Of a DNA stretch of 64,000 bases, positions 26,044-33,817 are shown piece by piece. The notes under the pieces were generated by a model that searched no databases, had not been told where the DNA came from, and saw only the letters and a list, made by a program, of their open reading frames with translations. Source of the stretch: Sphingobacterium nematocida (GTDB lineage Bacteria > Bacteroidota > Bacteroidia > Sphingobacteriales > Sphingobacteriaceae); the NCBI RefSeq assembly GCF_900168125.1, contig NZ_FUZF01000012.1, forward strand, positions 62,001 through 126,000. Direction: 5' to 3'. Positions within the stretch are counted from its first letter, which is position 1; each line of letters opens with the position of its first letter. A program made the translations under genes and the position numbers.

Positions 26044-26297
26044 TCCGATTTAATATTAAGAGTTTTCGTATTTTTATACTTGTCGAATAAAAACGACAAA
26101 TACACCACCTAAGATAAGCGCAAAGATACACACAATGCCGTTAATTTATGTTAAAAAATAGCGTTTTGTATGGATTCTAATTAGGTTCGTTTTAAATATA
26201 AGCTTATATTACACATATTAGCTTTTCTACTCAAAAATCTACTACGCTTAATTAAGCACATAAAAAATAGTAGTAACACATAAGACCACACAAGAGC
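26044..26297. other. divergent intergenic region, HD gene / porX
   Basis: 254 bp, strongly A+T-rich. It holds a TATCTTTG box for the HD gene (26121-26128) and a small inverted repeat TTGTCG / CGACAA (26080-26099) in that gene's leader. I see no clear TAnnTTTG box pointing toward porX and no ORF. Confidence 0.5.
26121..26128 (-). promoter_or_regulatory. candidate -7 box for the HD gene
   Basis: TATCTTTG on the minus strand, about 75 nt upstream of the TTG start. No TTG was found at the usual -33 distance. Confidence 0.4.
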
Positions 26298-27851
26298 ATG
26301 ACAAAAACACATATACTTTGGGCGGATGATGAAATTGAATTTTTAAAACCACACATCCTTCTTCTAGAAGAAAGAGGATATAAAGTTAAAACCGTAAACA
26401 ACGGAAATGACGCTGTAGACGCTTTCAAGCAAGAGCCCTTTGACCTTGTTTTTTTAGACGAGAACATGCCGGGACTGACAGGCTTAGAAACACTAAGTAT
26501 ACTCAAAACGATAAACCCTACTACCCCAACAATTTTAGTAACTAAAAATGAAGAAGAGCATTTGATGGAAGATGCTATTGGCGCTAAGATTGATGATTAC
26601 CTAATTAAACCGGTTAATCCAAGACAAATCCTACTAACTATCAAAAAGTTTACAGAAAACAAAAGAATCATTAGTGAAAAAACGTCTATGGCTTACCAAC
26701 AGGAGTTTAGAAACCTCGGCACTATCATCAACAATGATCTAAACTACGAAGAATGGACTGATGCATACAAAAAACTTATTTACTGGGAGCTCTCTCTAGA
26801 AAAACTGGAAGATGATAGCATGCACGAGATTTTGACTATGCAAAAAGCCGATGCGAATGCAACCTTCTCTAAATTTATAGAGAAAAACTACCTGAAATGG
26901 ATTAACAATCCAGAAGAAAGCCCGACACTATCGCATCAATTATTTAGGAAGAAAGTGTTTCCAAATCTTCAACCAGAAAAGCCAACTTTCTTTTTTTTAA
27001 TAGACAACCTCAGATATGACCAGTGGAAATTAATCAATGATGTTATCACAGACTATTTCCGATTAGAGGAAGAAGATAGCTATTATAGCATACTTCCTAC
27101 AGCCACACAATACGCTAGAAATGCTGTATTCAGCGGCCTTACCCCATTAGAAATGGAAAAGAGGTTTCCTGATTTATGGCAAAATGATGAAGACGAAGGT
27201 GGTAAAAACCTTCACGAAGATAAATTCCTAGCGGACCAGATTAAGCGTCTATACAGAAGAGAAATAAAGCATAGCTATACAAAGGTACTCACTCTCGAAC
27301 AAGGAAAAGAAGTACTAGACAACGTAAGCAACTACATGCAAAATGATCTCAACGTACTCGTATACAACTTTGTAGATATGCTCTCACATGCACGCACCGA
27401 CATGGCCATGATACGTGAACTAGCCAATGACGAGGCAGCGTATAGATCGCTAACAGTCTCCTGGTTTGAACACTCTCCCCTATTAGAAGTACTAAAGTGG
27501 CTCTCCCAAAAAAATGTCAGGGTTATCATAACAACAGATCACGGTACAATCCAAGTAAAAAAACCAAGCAAAGTAGTGGGATACAGAAACACAAACACCA
27601 ACTTAAGGTACAAACAAGGAAAAAATCTCAACTATGTAGAAAAGGACGTTTTCACAATTCGCAACCCACACGAAGCGCAATTGCCAAAACTTCACGTTAG
27701 CTCAACTTTTGTGTTTGCAAAAGAAGAAGTGTATTTTGTCTACCCCAACAATTACAATCAATTTGTAAACTATTACAACGGTACATTTCAACACGGGGGC
27801 ATATCTCTAGAAGAAATGATAATACCATATGCCACATATATACCAAAATAG
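26298..27851 (+). CDS. porX: PorX-type response regulator with PglZ phosphatase-like domain
   Basis: 517 residues. An N-terminal receiver domain (about 1-120) has the phospho-acceptor Asp54 in FLDENMPG and the Lys of DDYLIKP. A helical linker follows, then a PglZ/alkaline-phosphatase-superfamily domain (about 210-515) with FFFLIDNLRYDQW, LPTATQYARN and TTDHGTI. PorX regulates type IX secretion genes in Porphyromonas together with PorY and SigP. Here a sigma factor gene follows one gene later. No cognate kinase is adjacent. Confidence 0.93.
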   Translation: MTKTHILWADDEIEFLKPHILLLEERGYKVKTVNNGNDAVDAFKQEPFDLVFLDENMPGLTGLETLSILKTINPTTPTILVTKNEEEHLMEDAIGAKIDDYLIKPVNPRQILLTIKKFTENKRIISEKTSMAYQQEFRNLGTIINNDLNYEEWTDAYKKLIYWELSLEKLEDDSMHEILTMQKADANATFSKFIEKNYLKWINNPEESPTLSHQLFRKKVFPNLQPEKPTFFFLIDNLRYDQWKLINDVITDYFRLEEEDSYYSILPTATQYARNAVFSGLTPLEMEKRFPDLWQNDEDEGGKNLHEDKFLADQIKRLYRREIKHSYTKVLTLEQGKEVLDNVSNYMQNDLNVLVYNFVDMLSHARTDMAMIRELANDEAAYRSLTVSWFEHSPLLEVLKWLSQKNVRVIITTDHGTIQVKKPSKVVGYRNTNTNLRYKQGKNLNYVEKDVFTIRNPHEAQLPKLHVSSTFVFAKEEVYFVYPNNYNQFVNYYNGTFQHGGISLEEMIIPYATYIPK

Positions 27852-27866
27852 GTAATTTTGTCAATT

Positions 27867-28283
27867 ATGGAAATCAATGTAAAAGGCTTAGAAGACCTAA
27901 AAGAAGCAGCTTCTCGGATTATTAGCAGCTATCCCAATGACCGTATATTCCTCTTTTACGGGACAATGGGCGCCGGAAAAACCACATTGATAAACGAGCT
28001 ATGTCAATGTCTACATGTACAAGACCACACTTCCAGTCCTACGTTTTCAATAGTAAACGAATACGCTTCTAGCAACGGACCTATTTTTCATTTCGATTTT
28101 TATCGCTTGAAATCGGAATCAGAGGCTTTCGACTTCGGGTATGAAGAATATTTTTACTCTGGAAACTATTGCTTTGTCGAATGGCCAGAAAAAATCCCCA
28201 ATTTGCTCCCAACAAATGCGATAAACGTAACAATCGATATCATTGATCCTCAAAGAAGAACGATAGCTATTGAAAAAAAATAA
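27867..28283 (+). CDS. tsaE: tRNA threonylcarbamoyladenosine biosynthesis ATPase TsaE
   Basis: 138 residues from the ATG at 27867; a TTG three codons upstream is also in frame. Walker A is YGTMGAGKTTLINEL, and the P-loop is followed by SSPTFSIVNEY, typical of TsaE. It works with TsaB and TsaD to make t6A37 in ANN-decoding tRNAs. It is 15 bp downstream of porX, a neighbour pair I recall from other Bacteroidota. Confidence 0.95.
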   Translation: MEINVKGLEDLKEAASRIISSYPNDRIFLFYGTMGAGKTTLINELCQCLHVQDHTSSPTFSIVNEYASSNGPIFHFDFYRLKSESEAFDFGYEEYFYSGNYCFVEWPEKIPNLLPTNAINVTIDIIDPQRRTIAIEKK

Positions 28284-28352
28284 TTTTTTTTCAATAGCGC
28301 ATGCAACCATTCTTTCTGTCACACCGTCTTCCTATTAACTAATATCAATTAA

Positions 28353-28889
28353 TTGGAAAAGAATAATCTAAATACAATTTGGCTAGGATGCAAAAAGGAG
28401 GATAGAAAAGCCCAGGTTGCGTTGTATGATCACTTTTCCAAAAAGATGTTAGCTGTATGCATGCGATATGCCAATACAACGCTTGAAGCTGAAGATATAT
28501 TACAAAATGGATTTGTTAAGATCTTTACCAAACATCATCTATTTGATGGCTCAGGTTCTCTAGAAGGTTGGGTCAAAAGGATTATGATTAACGTGGCCAT
28601 TGAGACCCACAGAAAGAACAAAGGAAAACTTTTTGAATCTATTGACAATAATGATTCACTTCAGCTACCGAGTCAAATAGGGACTGATCAAACGGCTTAC
28701 AAGGACTTGCTGAACCTCGTTCAACAATTACCAACAGGCTATAGAACAATTTTCAATCTCTATGCCGTAGAGGGATATTCACACAAGGAGATTGCTGAGA
28801 TATTGGAAATATCAGAAGGAAATTCCAAATCACAGCTTTCTAGAGCAAGACAGTGGTTACAAAATAGGTTAGTAAAATTAACATACTAA
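28353..28889 (+). CDS. ECF RNA polymerase sigma factor
   Basis: 178 residues. Region 2 (about 25-95) contains LYDHFSKKMLAVCMRYA and the DNA-melting part AEDILQNGFVKIF. Region 4 (about 125-175) contains GYSHKEIAEILEISEGNSKSQLSRAR. The start is a TTG immediately after an in-frame TAA, with no earlier option and no ATG until region 2. Next to porX it could be the counterpart of SigP, the ECF factor that works with PorX. The following gene encodes a membrane protein suited to be its anti-sigma partner. Confidence 0.92.
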   Translation: MEKNNLNTIWLGCKKEDRKAQVALYDHFSKKMLAVCMRYANTTLEAEDILQNGFVKIFTKHHLFDGSGSLEGWVKRIMINVAIETHRKNKGKLFESIDNNDSLQLPSQIGTDQTAYKDLLNLVQQLPTGYRTIFNLYAVEGYSHKEIAEILEISEGNSKSQLSRARQWLQNRLVKLTY

Positions 28890-28895
28890 ATCATC

Positions 28896-29666
28896 ATGAA
28901 AGAAGAAGATATCGATAGATTGTTCCGTGAAGCATTTCATGAAGCAGAAGAAACACCAAACCGAAATGTTTGGCAACGTATAGAAAGACAATTAGATGAA
29001 TCAAAAAAGAAACCAGTACGCCTACCTTTTAGGAAACAAACCTGGATAAGATATGCCGGCGCCGCTATTCTACTTTTGGGCACAACCTTTGGTTTACTAA
29101 AACTAAACTACAAAGGCGATACGCAATCGGTTTATAGAAACGAAACGATAATCGCGCAAAAACAAGAGAGCAAAGAGAAAAGTTTGAGAATCCAACCTCC
29201 TGAAAGTATAGAACAAGAACAGCTCGATACGAATAAAGACAAAGAAGAAAAGATTCAAAACGCAAATATTGCAGTCGCTATACAACCTCAAAGACTAGAA
29301 GAGCAAGAAAGCTATGACAGGGTTAATGTAGACCTCAAAATCGGTGATCTAGCAGAATCCAAACCCAAGCTTTTAAGCTTAAAGGGAGTAGAGGAAGGTT
29401 ACACATCAAGCATCCCAGTTCACCAAGTCACTGAAATAGAAGATATAAAACCTTTGATCAATTTGGATGAAGAAACGGAAAGCATGTATGCACAGACTCC
29501 ACATGAAACAGTAAATAAGACCGTAGTGACTTCGATATTAAATACCATTTCAGAAAAGATCGAAGTAAGTACCACAAAAGATATTCGTTTCCGAGCGGAT
29601 GAAGAAGGGTCTTTCCGAATTGACATACTAAACTCACTTGTTAAAAACCGAAATAAAAAAAAATAA
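28896..29666 (+). CDS. single-pass membrane protein, candidate anti-sigma factor
   Basis: 256 residues: a short cytoplasmic N-terminus (MKEEDIDRLFREAFHEAEE, then NVWQRIERQLDE), one membrane segment at about 51-70, and a long polar, Glu/Gln/Lys-rich periplasmic tail with no fold I recognise. This layout is common directly after ECF sigma genes in Bacteroidota. It starts 6 bp after the sigma gene and ends 4 bp before an outer-membrane barrel gene. Anti-sigma function is inferred from layout and position. Confidence 0.75.
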   Translation: MKEEDIDRLFREAFHEAEETPNRNVWQRIERQLDESKKKPVRLPFRKQTWIRYAGAAILLLGTTFGLLKLNYKGDTQSVYRNETIIAQKQESKEKSLRIQPPESIEQEQLDTNKDKEEKIQNANIAVAIQPQRLEEQESYDRVNVDLKIGDLAESKPKLLSLKGVEEGYTSSIPVHQVTEIEDIKPLINLDEETESMYAQTPHETVNKTVVTSILNTISEKIEVSTTKDIRFRADEEGSFRIDILNSLVKNRNKKK

Positions 29667-29670
29667 AACG

Positions 29671-30471
29671 ATGAAAGCATATAACCTTAAATTTGGATTC
29701 CTTGGGATAGTATTAACCACACTAACAATCTCCCTAGCAAAGGGACAAGATGGCCCTGAAAAAGAAAAACTAGACACAATCCGTAAGGACAAAGATCTCA
29801 ATATAACTATAGGAATTAAGGATCAACCAAACACTTCGAAGTACCCTAGAATTTTTGGTGGTGTAACACTAACTCGTATCGATTGGGGCTTCTCCAGAAT
29901 AATGGACGACGGAAAATTCACATTATCCGAAGAAAACGATTTCTTGGCCTACAAAAAAGCTTCAAATTTTGGCTTCGATGTCTTACAATTTGGTCTGCGG
30001 GTAAGTGATAACTTTAAAACATATCTATCTGCAGGATTCGAATGGAACTATCTACGATTGAAAGAGAATATTCTCTTAGAAGAAAACACACAATCGCTCT
30101 CTTATAAAGTCGTAGATCCAAATGAAGTAAATTACACAAAGAATGTACTCACTTCTACCTACCTAAGAATGCCTATTTCATTTGAATGGCGCAGTGACAA
30201 AAACCGACACGGAGACCGCATGAAAGTAGCTTTTGGAGCGATGACTGGTGTCCTATTAAAGGGCACTCAACGACTAAAGAGTCGAGAAAATGGTAAGCAA
30301 AAGTTCAGAGACAACTATAACCTAGCGACCTTTCAATACGGACCTTTTGTACGGGTCGGATATGACGACTTTGGCATATTTGCAAAATACTATGTAAACG
30401 ACGTATTTGAAAACAGTCCTGCTCAAAAAGGGCTCAACAATTTCACTTTCGGACTTACACTAGGTTTTTAG
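29671..30471 (+). CDS. outer-membrane beta-barrel protein, unknown function
   Basis: 266 residues from the ATG at 29671; an upstream in-frame start would overlap the previous gene. A signal peptide ends near LTISLAKGQD. The rest alternates polar/aromatic beta-strands (FGVTLTRIDWGF-like, GPFVRVGYDDFGIFAKYYV) and ends in LNNFTFGLTLGF, a terminal strand with a final Phe as expected for Bam-inserted barrels. It is last in the sigma / membrane-protein series, so it may be an output or a sensor of that system. Confidence 0.8.
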   Translation: MKAYNLKFGFLGIVLTTLTISLAKGQDGPEKEKLDTIRKDKDLNITIGIKDQPNTSKYPRIFGGVTLTRIDWGFSRIMDDGKFTLSEENDFLAYKKASNFGFDVLQFGLRVSDNFKTYLSAGFEWNYLRLKENILLEENTQSLSYKVVDPNEVNYTKNVLTSTYLRMPISFEWRSDKNRHGDRMKVAFGAMTGVLLKGTQRLKSRENGKQKFRDNYNLATFQYGPFVRVGYDDFGIFAKYYVNDVFENSPAQKGLNNFTFGLTLGF

Positions 30472-30498
30472 GCCATAATAGAAAAAATCATTACTTTT

Positions 30499-30527
30499 AT
30501 GCCGAAATCATATTTCGGCATTTTTTT
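30499..30527 (+). terminator. terminator hairpin abutting the next start codon
   Basis: TGCCGAAAT / ATTTCGGCA (9 bp, 3-nt loop) followed by seven T, ending one base before the ATG at 30528. It ends the outer-membrane protein transcript. A near-match -7 box TACTTTTA (30493-30500) overlaps its left arm. Confidence 0.75.
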
Positions 30528-31571
30528 ATGGCTCAATCTACATCCTCCTGTCAATATATCCCCTCTGATAAACAACAAATAGGACTAGCTATTATTCATG
30601 GAAGAGAGGTGAGTAGTATATTCCAAGGCAAAGAAACAGTAACGGCTGTAGATCACGTAGATTTTGATATTCATATTGGAAGAATCACTGCCATTATCGG
30701 CGAATCTGGCAGTGGAAAAAGTACCCTATTAAAGTTAATATACGGTCTGCTAGAACCCCAATCCGGTGAAATAAGGTATAAAGGTTGGTTAGTTCCCACT
30801 CGCAAAGACAAACTCATTCCTGGCCACGATGCGATGAAGCTCGTCTCACAAGGATTTGATGATCTGAATTTATACGCAAAAGTATGGGATAATATAGCCT
30901 CACAACTTCCCAACACAAACCTAGACTACAAGAAATCAAGAACCGAAGAGATGTTAGTGCGATTAAAAATAGATCATCTAGCACAACAACGGGTAGCTGA
31001 CTTAAGTGGAGGAGAGCGTCAGAGGGTAGCTATAGCACGTGCATTAATAAATGATCCTGAAGTATTATTAATGGACGAACCCTTCAACCAAGTAGACGCA
31101 GCCTTCAGAGATGATTTACAGCAAGATATACGTCAAATTGTCGATGACCTTGGCCTTACAGTTATACTGGTATCGCACGATCCAGCAGAGGTACTAGCAA
31201 TGTCTGATATGCTTATTGTTATGAAACAAGGAAAAATCGTAGACCTAGGCTCACCAGAGACATTATATTACAGCCCCCGAAATCCCTATACAGCACTTCT
31301 ACTCGCCAAAAGCAATATTCTTGACGTACAACAAGCCGCCTTATTAAATATACAAACACCGCAGCAGATCGCTATCCACCAAGAATGGATTGACACAATG
31401 CCTGATACTGATGGCAATTTATGGATCAAAAACATACGGTTTAGAGGTTTTTACAAGGAGTATATAATAGGTAATGAGTCTTTATCCCTAAACGCGATTG
31501 TGAATACAACAGTCCCCCTACCAAAAGGAACTCAAGTAAAACTTGGTATTAAAAGACATATTACTTTTTAA
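30528..31571 (+). CDS. orphan ABC transporter ATP-binding protein (CysA/PotA-like)
   Basis: 347 residues. Walker A GESGSGKST (58-66), Q-loop VSQG, signature LSGGERQRVAIARAL, Walker B LLMDEP, and switch SHD. A C-terminal extension of ~100 residues (about 245-347) looks like the TOBE/regulatory part of importer ATPases. No permease or binding protein lies nearby. The ATG follows directly on a terminator T-tract; the first ~20 residues are unlike the family start, but no better start exists downstream. Substrate unknown. Confidence 0.88.
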   Translation: MAQSTSSCQYIPSDKQQIGLAIIHGREVSSIFQGKETVTAVDHVDFDIHIGRITAIIGESGSGKSTLLKLIYGLLEPQSGEIRYKGWLVPTRKDKLIPGHDAMKLVSQGFDDLNLYAKVWDNIASQLPNTNLDYKKSRTEEMLVRLKIDHLAQQRVADLSGGERQRVAIARALINDPEVLLMDEPFNQVDAAFRDDLQQDIRQIVDDLGLTVILVSHDPAEVLAMSDMLIVMKQGKIVDLGSPETLYYSPRNPYTALLLAKSNILDVQQAALLNIQTPQQIAIHQEWIDTMPDTDGNLWIKNIRFRGFYKEYIIGNESLSLNAIVNTTVPLPKGTQVKLGIKRHITF

Positions 31572-32463
31572 CTTCTAGAGTTTTAACTTCCAACGATTGA
31601 CCTTCCAACCAAATCAACATAGCTTCCAACCAATCTCCAGATTCCTTTTTATTGGTCAAGCCAAATCCATGCCCTCCTTCTTCATACCTATATAACGTAT
31701 TCGAAATACCAAAATCATCTAATGCCTTTTGGTACAGTAAACTGTTTGCAATAGGCACCACCTTATCATCCGCTGCATGCACTAGATAAGTTGCGGGGGT
31801 TATTGAACCGACTTGCTTTTCATTGGAAAACCTTAATACGTCCCGCTCGTCAAAAACAGGTCCTATCAAATTCTTTTTGGAGCCTAGATGTGTTGTCCCC
31901 TCAGACATCGTAATTACAGGATACACTAAAACAGAAAAATCAGGTCTAAGGTTCCGATACTCACCCTCTCCAATGTAAGATATATTAAAATGTGTTGACA
32001 GGGTGGAAGCTAGATGTCCCCCTGCAGAGAATCCCAATACGCCAACTTTATTCCCTGTTATCCCATGACGATCGCCATGTTCGCGAATATACGCCAATGC
32101 CGTCTGGGCATCTTGTATTGGTGCTATTCGTTTGTCCAACATTTGACTATCTACCGGCAACCGATAACGTAAAACATAAGACGCATACCCCAGATCCTTT
32201 AGCCTTTTTGCAACGTCGTGTCCTTCATGACTCATCGCTACCCGGGCATATCCCCCGCCAGGAATAATTAGGAAAACCTTATTTTTATCTTGATGGGTTG
32301 GTTTATAGAAAAACAACTCCGGGATATTATCTCCTACGTCCACCGACTGTTTCATATTCAGGATGCCATTAGGGTAAAAGTCGACCCTTTCTTGGCCGAT
32401 CGCAAGATCAATCATTAGCAAAGAAAAAAATATAATAACAAACTTATAACCAGTATAGCACAT
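31561..32463 (-). CDS. secreted alpha/beta hydrolase (acetyl-esterase type)
   Basis: 300 residues with an N-terminal signal peptide ending near LAIGQE. Oxyanion-hole segment LIIPGGGYARVAMSHEG, nucleophile GFSAGGHLAS, Asp in VHAADDKVVP and His in EEGGHGFG complete a serine-hydrolase triad. It resembles BD-FAE/acetyl-xylan-esterase-like enzymes that deacetylate or de-esterify plant polysaccharides. It overlaps the convergent ABC gene by 11 bp and is 10 bp downstream of alanine dehydrogenase. The substrate is not determined. Confidence 0.88.
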   Translation of the reverse strand: MCYTGYKFVIIFFSLLMIDLAIGQERVDFYPNGILNMKQSVDVGDNIPELFFYKPTHQDKNKVFLIIPGGGYARVAMSHEGHDVAKRLKDLGYASYVLRYRLPVDSQMLDKRIAPIQDAQTALAYIREHGDRHGITGNKVGVLGFSAGGHLASTLSTHFNISYIGEGEYRNLRPDFSVLVYPVITMSEGTTHLGSKKNLIGPVFDERDVLRFSNEKQVGSITPATYLVHAADDKVVPIANSLLYQKALDDFGISNTLYRYEEGGHGFGLTNKKESGDWLEAMLIWLEGQSLEVKTLEVKK

Positions 32464-32473
32464 TACACAACAC

Positions 32474-33685
32474 CTATTGATTTACGACAATCATTAAACT
32501 CAAATCTTTATAGGAAAGATTAAACTTATCGGCCATGTCTTTATTGGTCAAACTACCTTGATACAAATATACCGCATTCCTAATCCCGGCATGTCCCCAG
32601 ATCAAATTACTGATCCCTCCATAATCTGCGATCTGCAATAAAATTGGTGTAAAAATATTCGTCATCGCATAAGTAGCAGTACGTGCCACTCTAGATGCAA
32701 TATTAGGCACACAGTAATGGATCACTTCGTATTTCTTAAAAACAGGCTTATCGTGTGATGTAATTTCAGAAGTTTCAAAACACCCGCCCTGATCAATTGA
32801 GACATCGATCAAAACGGAGTTTGGTTTCATTTTTGAGACCGTTTCCTCCGATATAATACAAGGAGATCGTCCGTTTTTAGCTCTTAATGCACCTATCACC
32901 ACATCGCAGGAAATAATCGCTTTGTTTAAAATTATAGGTTGCACTACCGATGTAAAAACCCGTGTACCTAGGTTATTCTGGAGTCGACGCAACCTAAATA
33001 CGGAACTATCAAAAACCTTTACTTGTGCGCCTAATGCGATTGCTGTTCTTGCCGCAAACTCGCCAACAGTCCCAGCCCCAATAATCACGATTTCTGTAGG
33101 AGGTACTCCGGTTACTCCGCCCAACATCAACCCTTTTCCTTCAAAAACATTAGACAGGTACTCTGCAGCAATTAAAATAGATGTCGCCCCTACAATCTCA
33201 CTCATAGCCCGAACAACAGTAAGATGTCCGCCTTCATCCTGTAAATACTCATAAGATAAAGCCGTAACCTGCTTCTTCATCATCGCCTTCAGAACATGAA
33301 TATCCATCAACGAGGGTTGTTGAGATGACAGCAAAATCTGCTTGTTCTTCATCAATCCCACCTCTTCGATCGTAGGACTGGCTATTTTTATAACGATATC
33401 AGCTTTAAAAATCCGCTCTTTTTCATAAACAATCTGCGCCCCTTGTTCACTATAATGATGATCCATAAAATTAGAAGCCTTTCCAGCTCCAGCCTCTATG
33501 AGGACTTCATGTCCATGCTCGACCAAGAGAGCGACAGACAATGGAGTTAGCGCGATTCTATTCTCCTGAAACACAATCTCCTTAGGAATACCAATGATAA
33601 GCTTACACTTCGAACTTTTGGCCGGTTTAAAAGCTTCTTGAGTTTGCCCAATTATCTCTTGCGCAATCTTAGTCATATTACCCAT
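32474..33685 (-). CDS. ald: alanine dehydrogenase
   Basis: 403 residues. The N-terminal substrate region contains IGIPKEIVFQENRIALTP, and the Rossmann NAD site is VIIGAGTVGEFAARTAIALG. The family of alanine dehydrogenases / transhydrogenase alpha subunits is clear; the length is that of the Bacteroidota form. It interconverts L-alanine and pyruvate with NAD and ammonia. It probably forms a unit with the esterase gene 10 bp downstream. ATG at 33685 is used; another ATG lies three codons in. Confidence 0.92.
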   Translation of the reverse strand: MGNMTKIAQEIIGQTQEAFKPAKSSKCKLIIGIPKEIVFQENRIALTPLSVALLVEHGHEVLIEAGAGKASNFMDHHYSEQGAQIVYEKERIFKADIVIKIASPTIEEVGLMKNKQILLSSQQPSLMDIHVLKAMMKKQVTALSYEYLQDEGGHLTVVRAMSEIVGATSILIAAEYLSNVFEGKGLMLGGVTGVPPTEIVIIGAGTVGEFAARTAIALGAQVKVFDSSVFRLRRLQNNLGTRVFTSVVQPIILNKAIISCDVVIGALRAKNGRSPCIISEETVSKMKPNSVLIDVSIDQGGCFETSEITSHDKPVFKKYEVIHYCVPNIASRVARTATYAMTNIFTPILLQIADYGGISNLIWGHAGIRNAVYLYQGSLTNKDMADKFNLSYKDLSLMIVVNQ

Positions 33686-33784
33686 CTAAATCTATTTATA
33701 GAAGTAAATATAAATATATTAGAGTAAGATTCAATCATTTAACCTCACAAAAACAATAAAGTTAAAACTATTACATTTTTCTCC

Positions 33785-33792
33785 TACATTTG
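33785..33792 (+). promoter_or_regulatory. candidate -7 box for the CapD-like gene
   Basis: TACATTTG, with about 25 nt to the ATG at 33818. No clear TTG at -33. Confidence 0.45.
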
Positions 33793-33817
33793 TAATAATC
33801 ACCACTAAAAATTATAA

